DNA from: Chlorokybus atmophyticus
Lineage: Eukaryota; Streptophyta; Chlorokybophyceae; Chlorokybales; Chlorokybaceae
DNA length: 64,000 nt
Direction: 5' to 3'
NCBI GenBank assembly: GCA_009103225.1
Contig: RHPI01002402.1
Coordinates: forward strand, 686,928 to 750,927
Within the stretch, counting starts at the first letter, position 1. Each line of letters opens with the position of its first letter. The position numbers were made by a program, and so were the translations under genes. Positions 63,526 through 64,000 of this stretch are shown here, piece after piece. A model generated the notes under the pieces. It made no database searches. It had not been told where the DNA came from and saw only the letters and a program-made list of their open reading frames with translations.

Positions 63526-64000
63526 GTAAGGGATGGAGGAGGCGTGCGTGTGACCGTGTATGTGTGTAATTTTGCGTGGGGTCGTTGATTCTCGTCTCAG
63601 TGTATGGCGAAGCAGTGTGGTCGGGTTTGTTGGAGAGGAGGTCGTGAGGTTTGGGGCAGCTTGTGAGTGGGGGAAGGGCGTTCAGGCTGCTGACTGAGTG
63701 AGAATGGGAATGAGAGTGAGTGCAGGAGTGTGTGAGAGATTGTGGGTGTAAGTGGGTGAATGCGGGAGTCTGTGTGTGAGTGGCTCAAGGTGGTTGAGTG
63801 AGTGTCTGAGGCTGTGTGAGTGTGTCTGTCAGTCAGTCTGTGTGTTTGTCTGCATCTCTGCGTGGTATGTTCTCCCCCACCGCAGACGGCTTTGCATCTG
63901 TGAGTCCCGTCTACACACAGTCCCCAGGGTAGTAGTGAAGTATTAAGCATCAGAATGCATGCAGGGGTGTGAGGTTTTCCGCCGCCCGGGAAAAGGAGGG
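63526..64000. other. GTGAGT-rich simple sequence
   Basis: GAGTGTGTGAG/GTGAGTG motifs dominate about 63660-63850. If the preceding exon is real, this would be its intron. Confidence 0.5.

Overview
This is nuclear DNA of a eukaryote, most likely a flagellated green alga. Nearly every gene is cut by short spliceosomal introns (about 60-800 nt, GT-AG, one likely GC-AG). A RanGAP with an N-terminal WPP domain (a Viridiplantae hallmark), a plastid-type riboflavin synthase with a transit-like N-terminus and a plant-style bZIP point to the green lineage. A POC1 centriole protein implies basal bodies, which argues against a seed plant. I rebuilt gene models by hand from homologous exon pieces, splice sites and reading phase. 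In the models given, the phases agree across every junction.

Layout: 1-4.3 kb is gene-poor and carries direct repeats. At 4.3-14.1 kb lie POC1 (+), COX11 (-), a His-rich bZIP (+) and a GNAT/SSAT-like acetyltransferase (-). At 14.9-24.2 kb lie a UBXD8/FAF2-type UBA-UAS-UBX protein (-), the E4 ligase UFD2/UBE4 (+) and SmD2 (+). At 25.3-31.2 kb lie a ten-exon EF-hand/low-complexity protein of unknown family (-), divergent from riboflavin synthase (+). At 32.1-41.7 kb lie the ER ligase HRD1 (-), a membrane-anchored HECT ligase (+) and an AN1/C2H2 zinc-finger protein (-). At 41.7-53.1 kb lie alpha-tubulin (+), RanGAP (+) and an LRR receptor-like protein without a kinase (-). From 53.1 kb to about 63.4 kb the sequence turns AT-richer and almost gene-free. 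It holds a tRNA-derived SINE-like element, a two-copy dispersed repeat, long hairpins and a 168-nt poly(C) tract with an N. A possible first exon of another gene sits at 63.4 kb.

The most striking feature is the clustering of five ubiquitin/p97-pathway genes within about 26 kb (UBXD8-like, UFD2, HRD1, membrane HECT, AN1 protein). Two divergent pairs among them (UBXD8/UFD2 and HRD1/HECT) carry telo-box-like AAACCCTAA elements between them. Proteins of these families act together in ER-associated degradation, so the neighbourhood may be functional or a chance grouping. The most novel-looking coding unit is the EF-hand protein at 25.3-28.5 kb.
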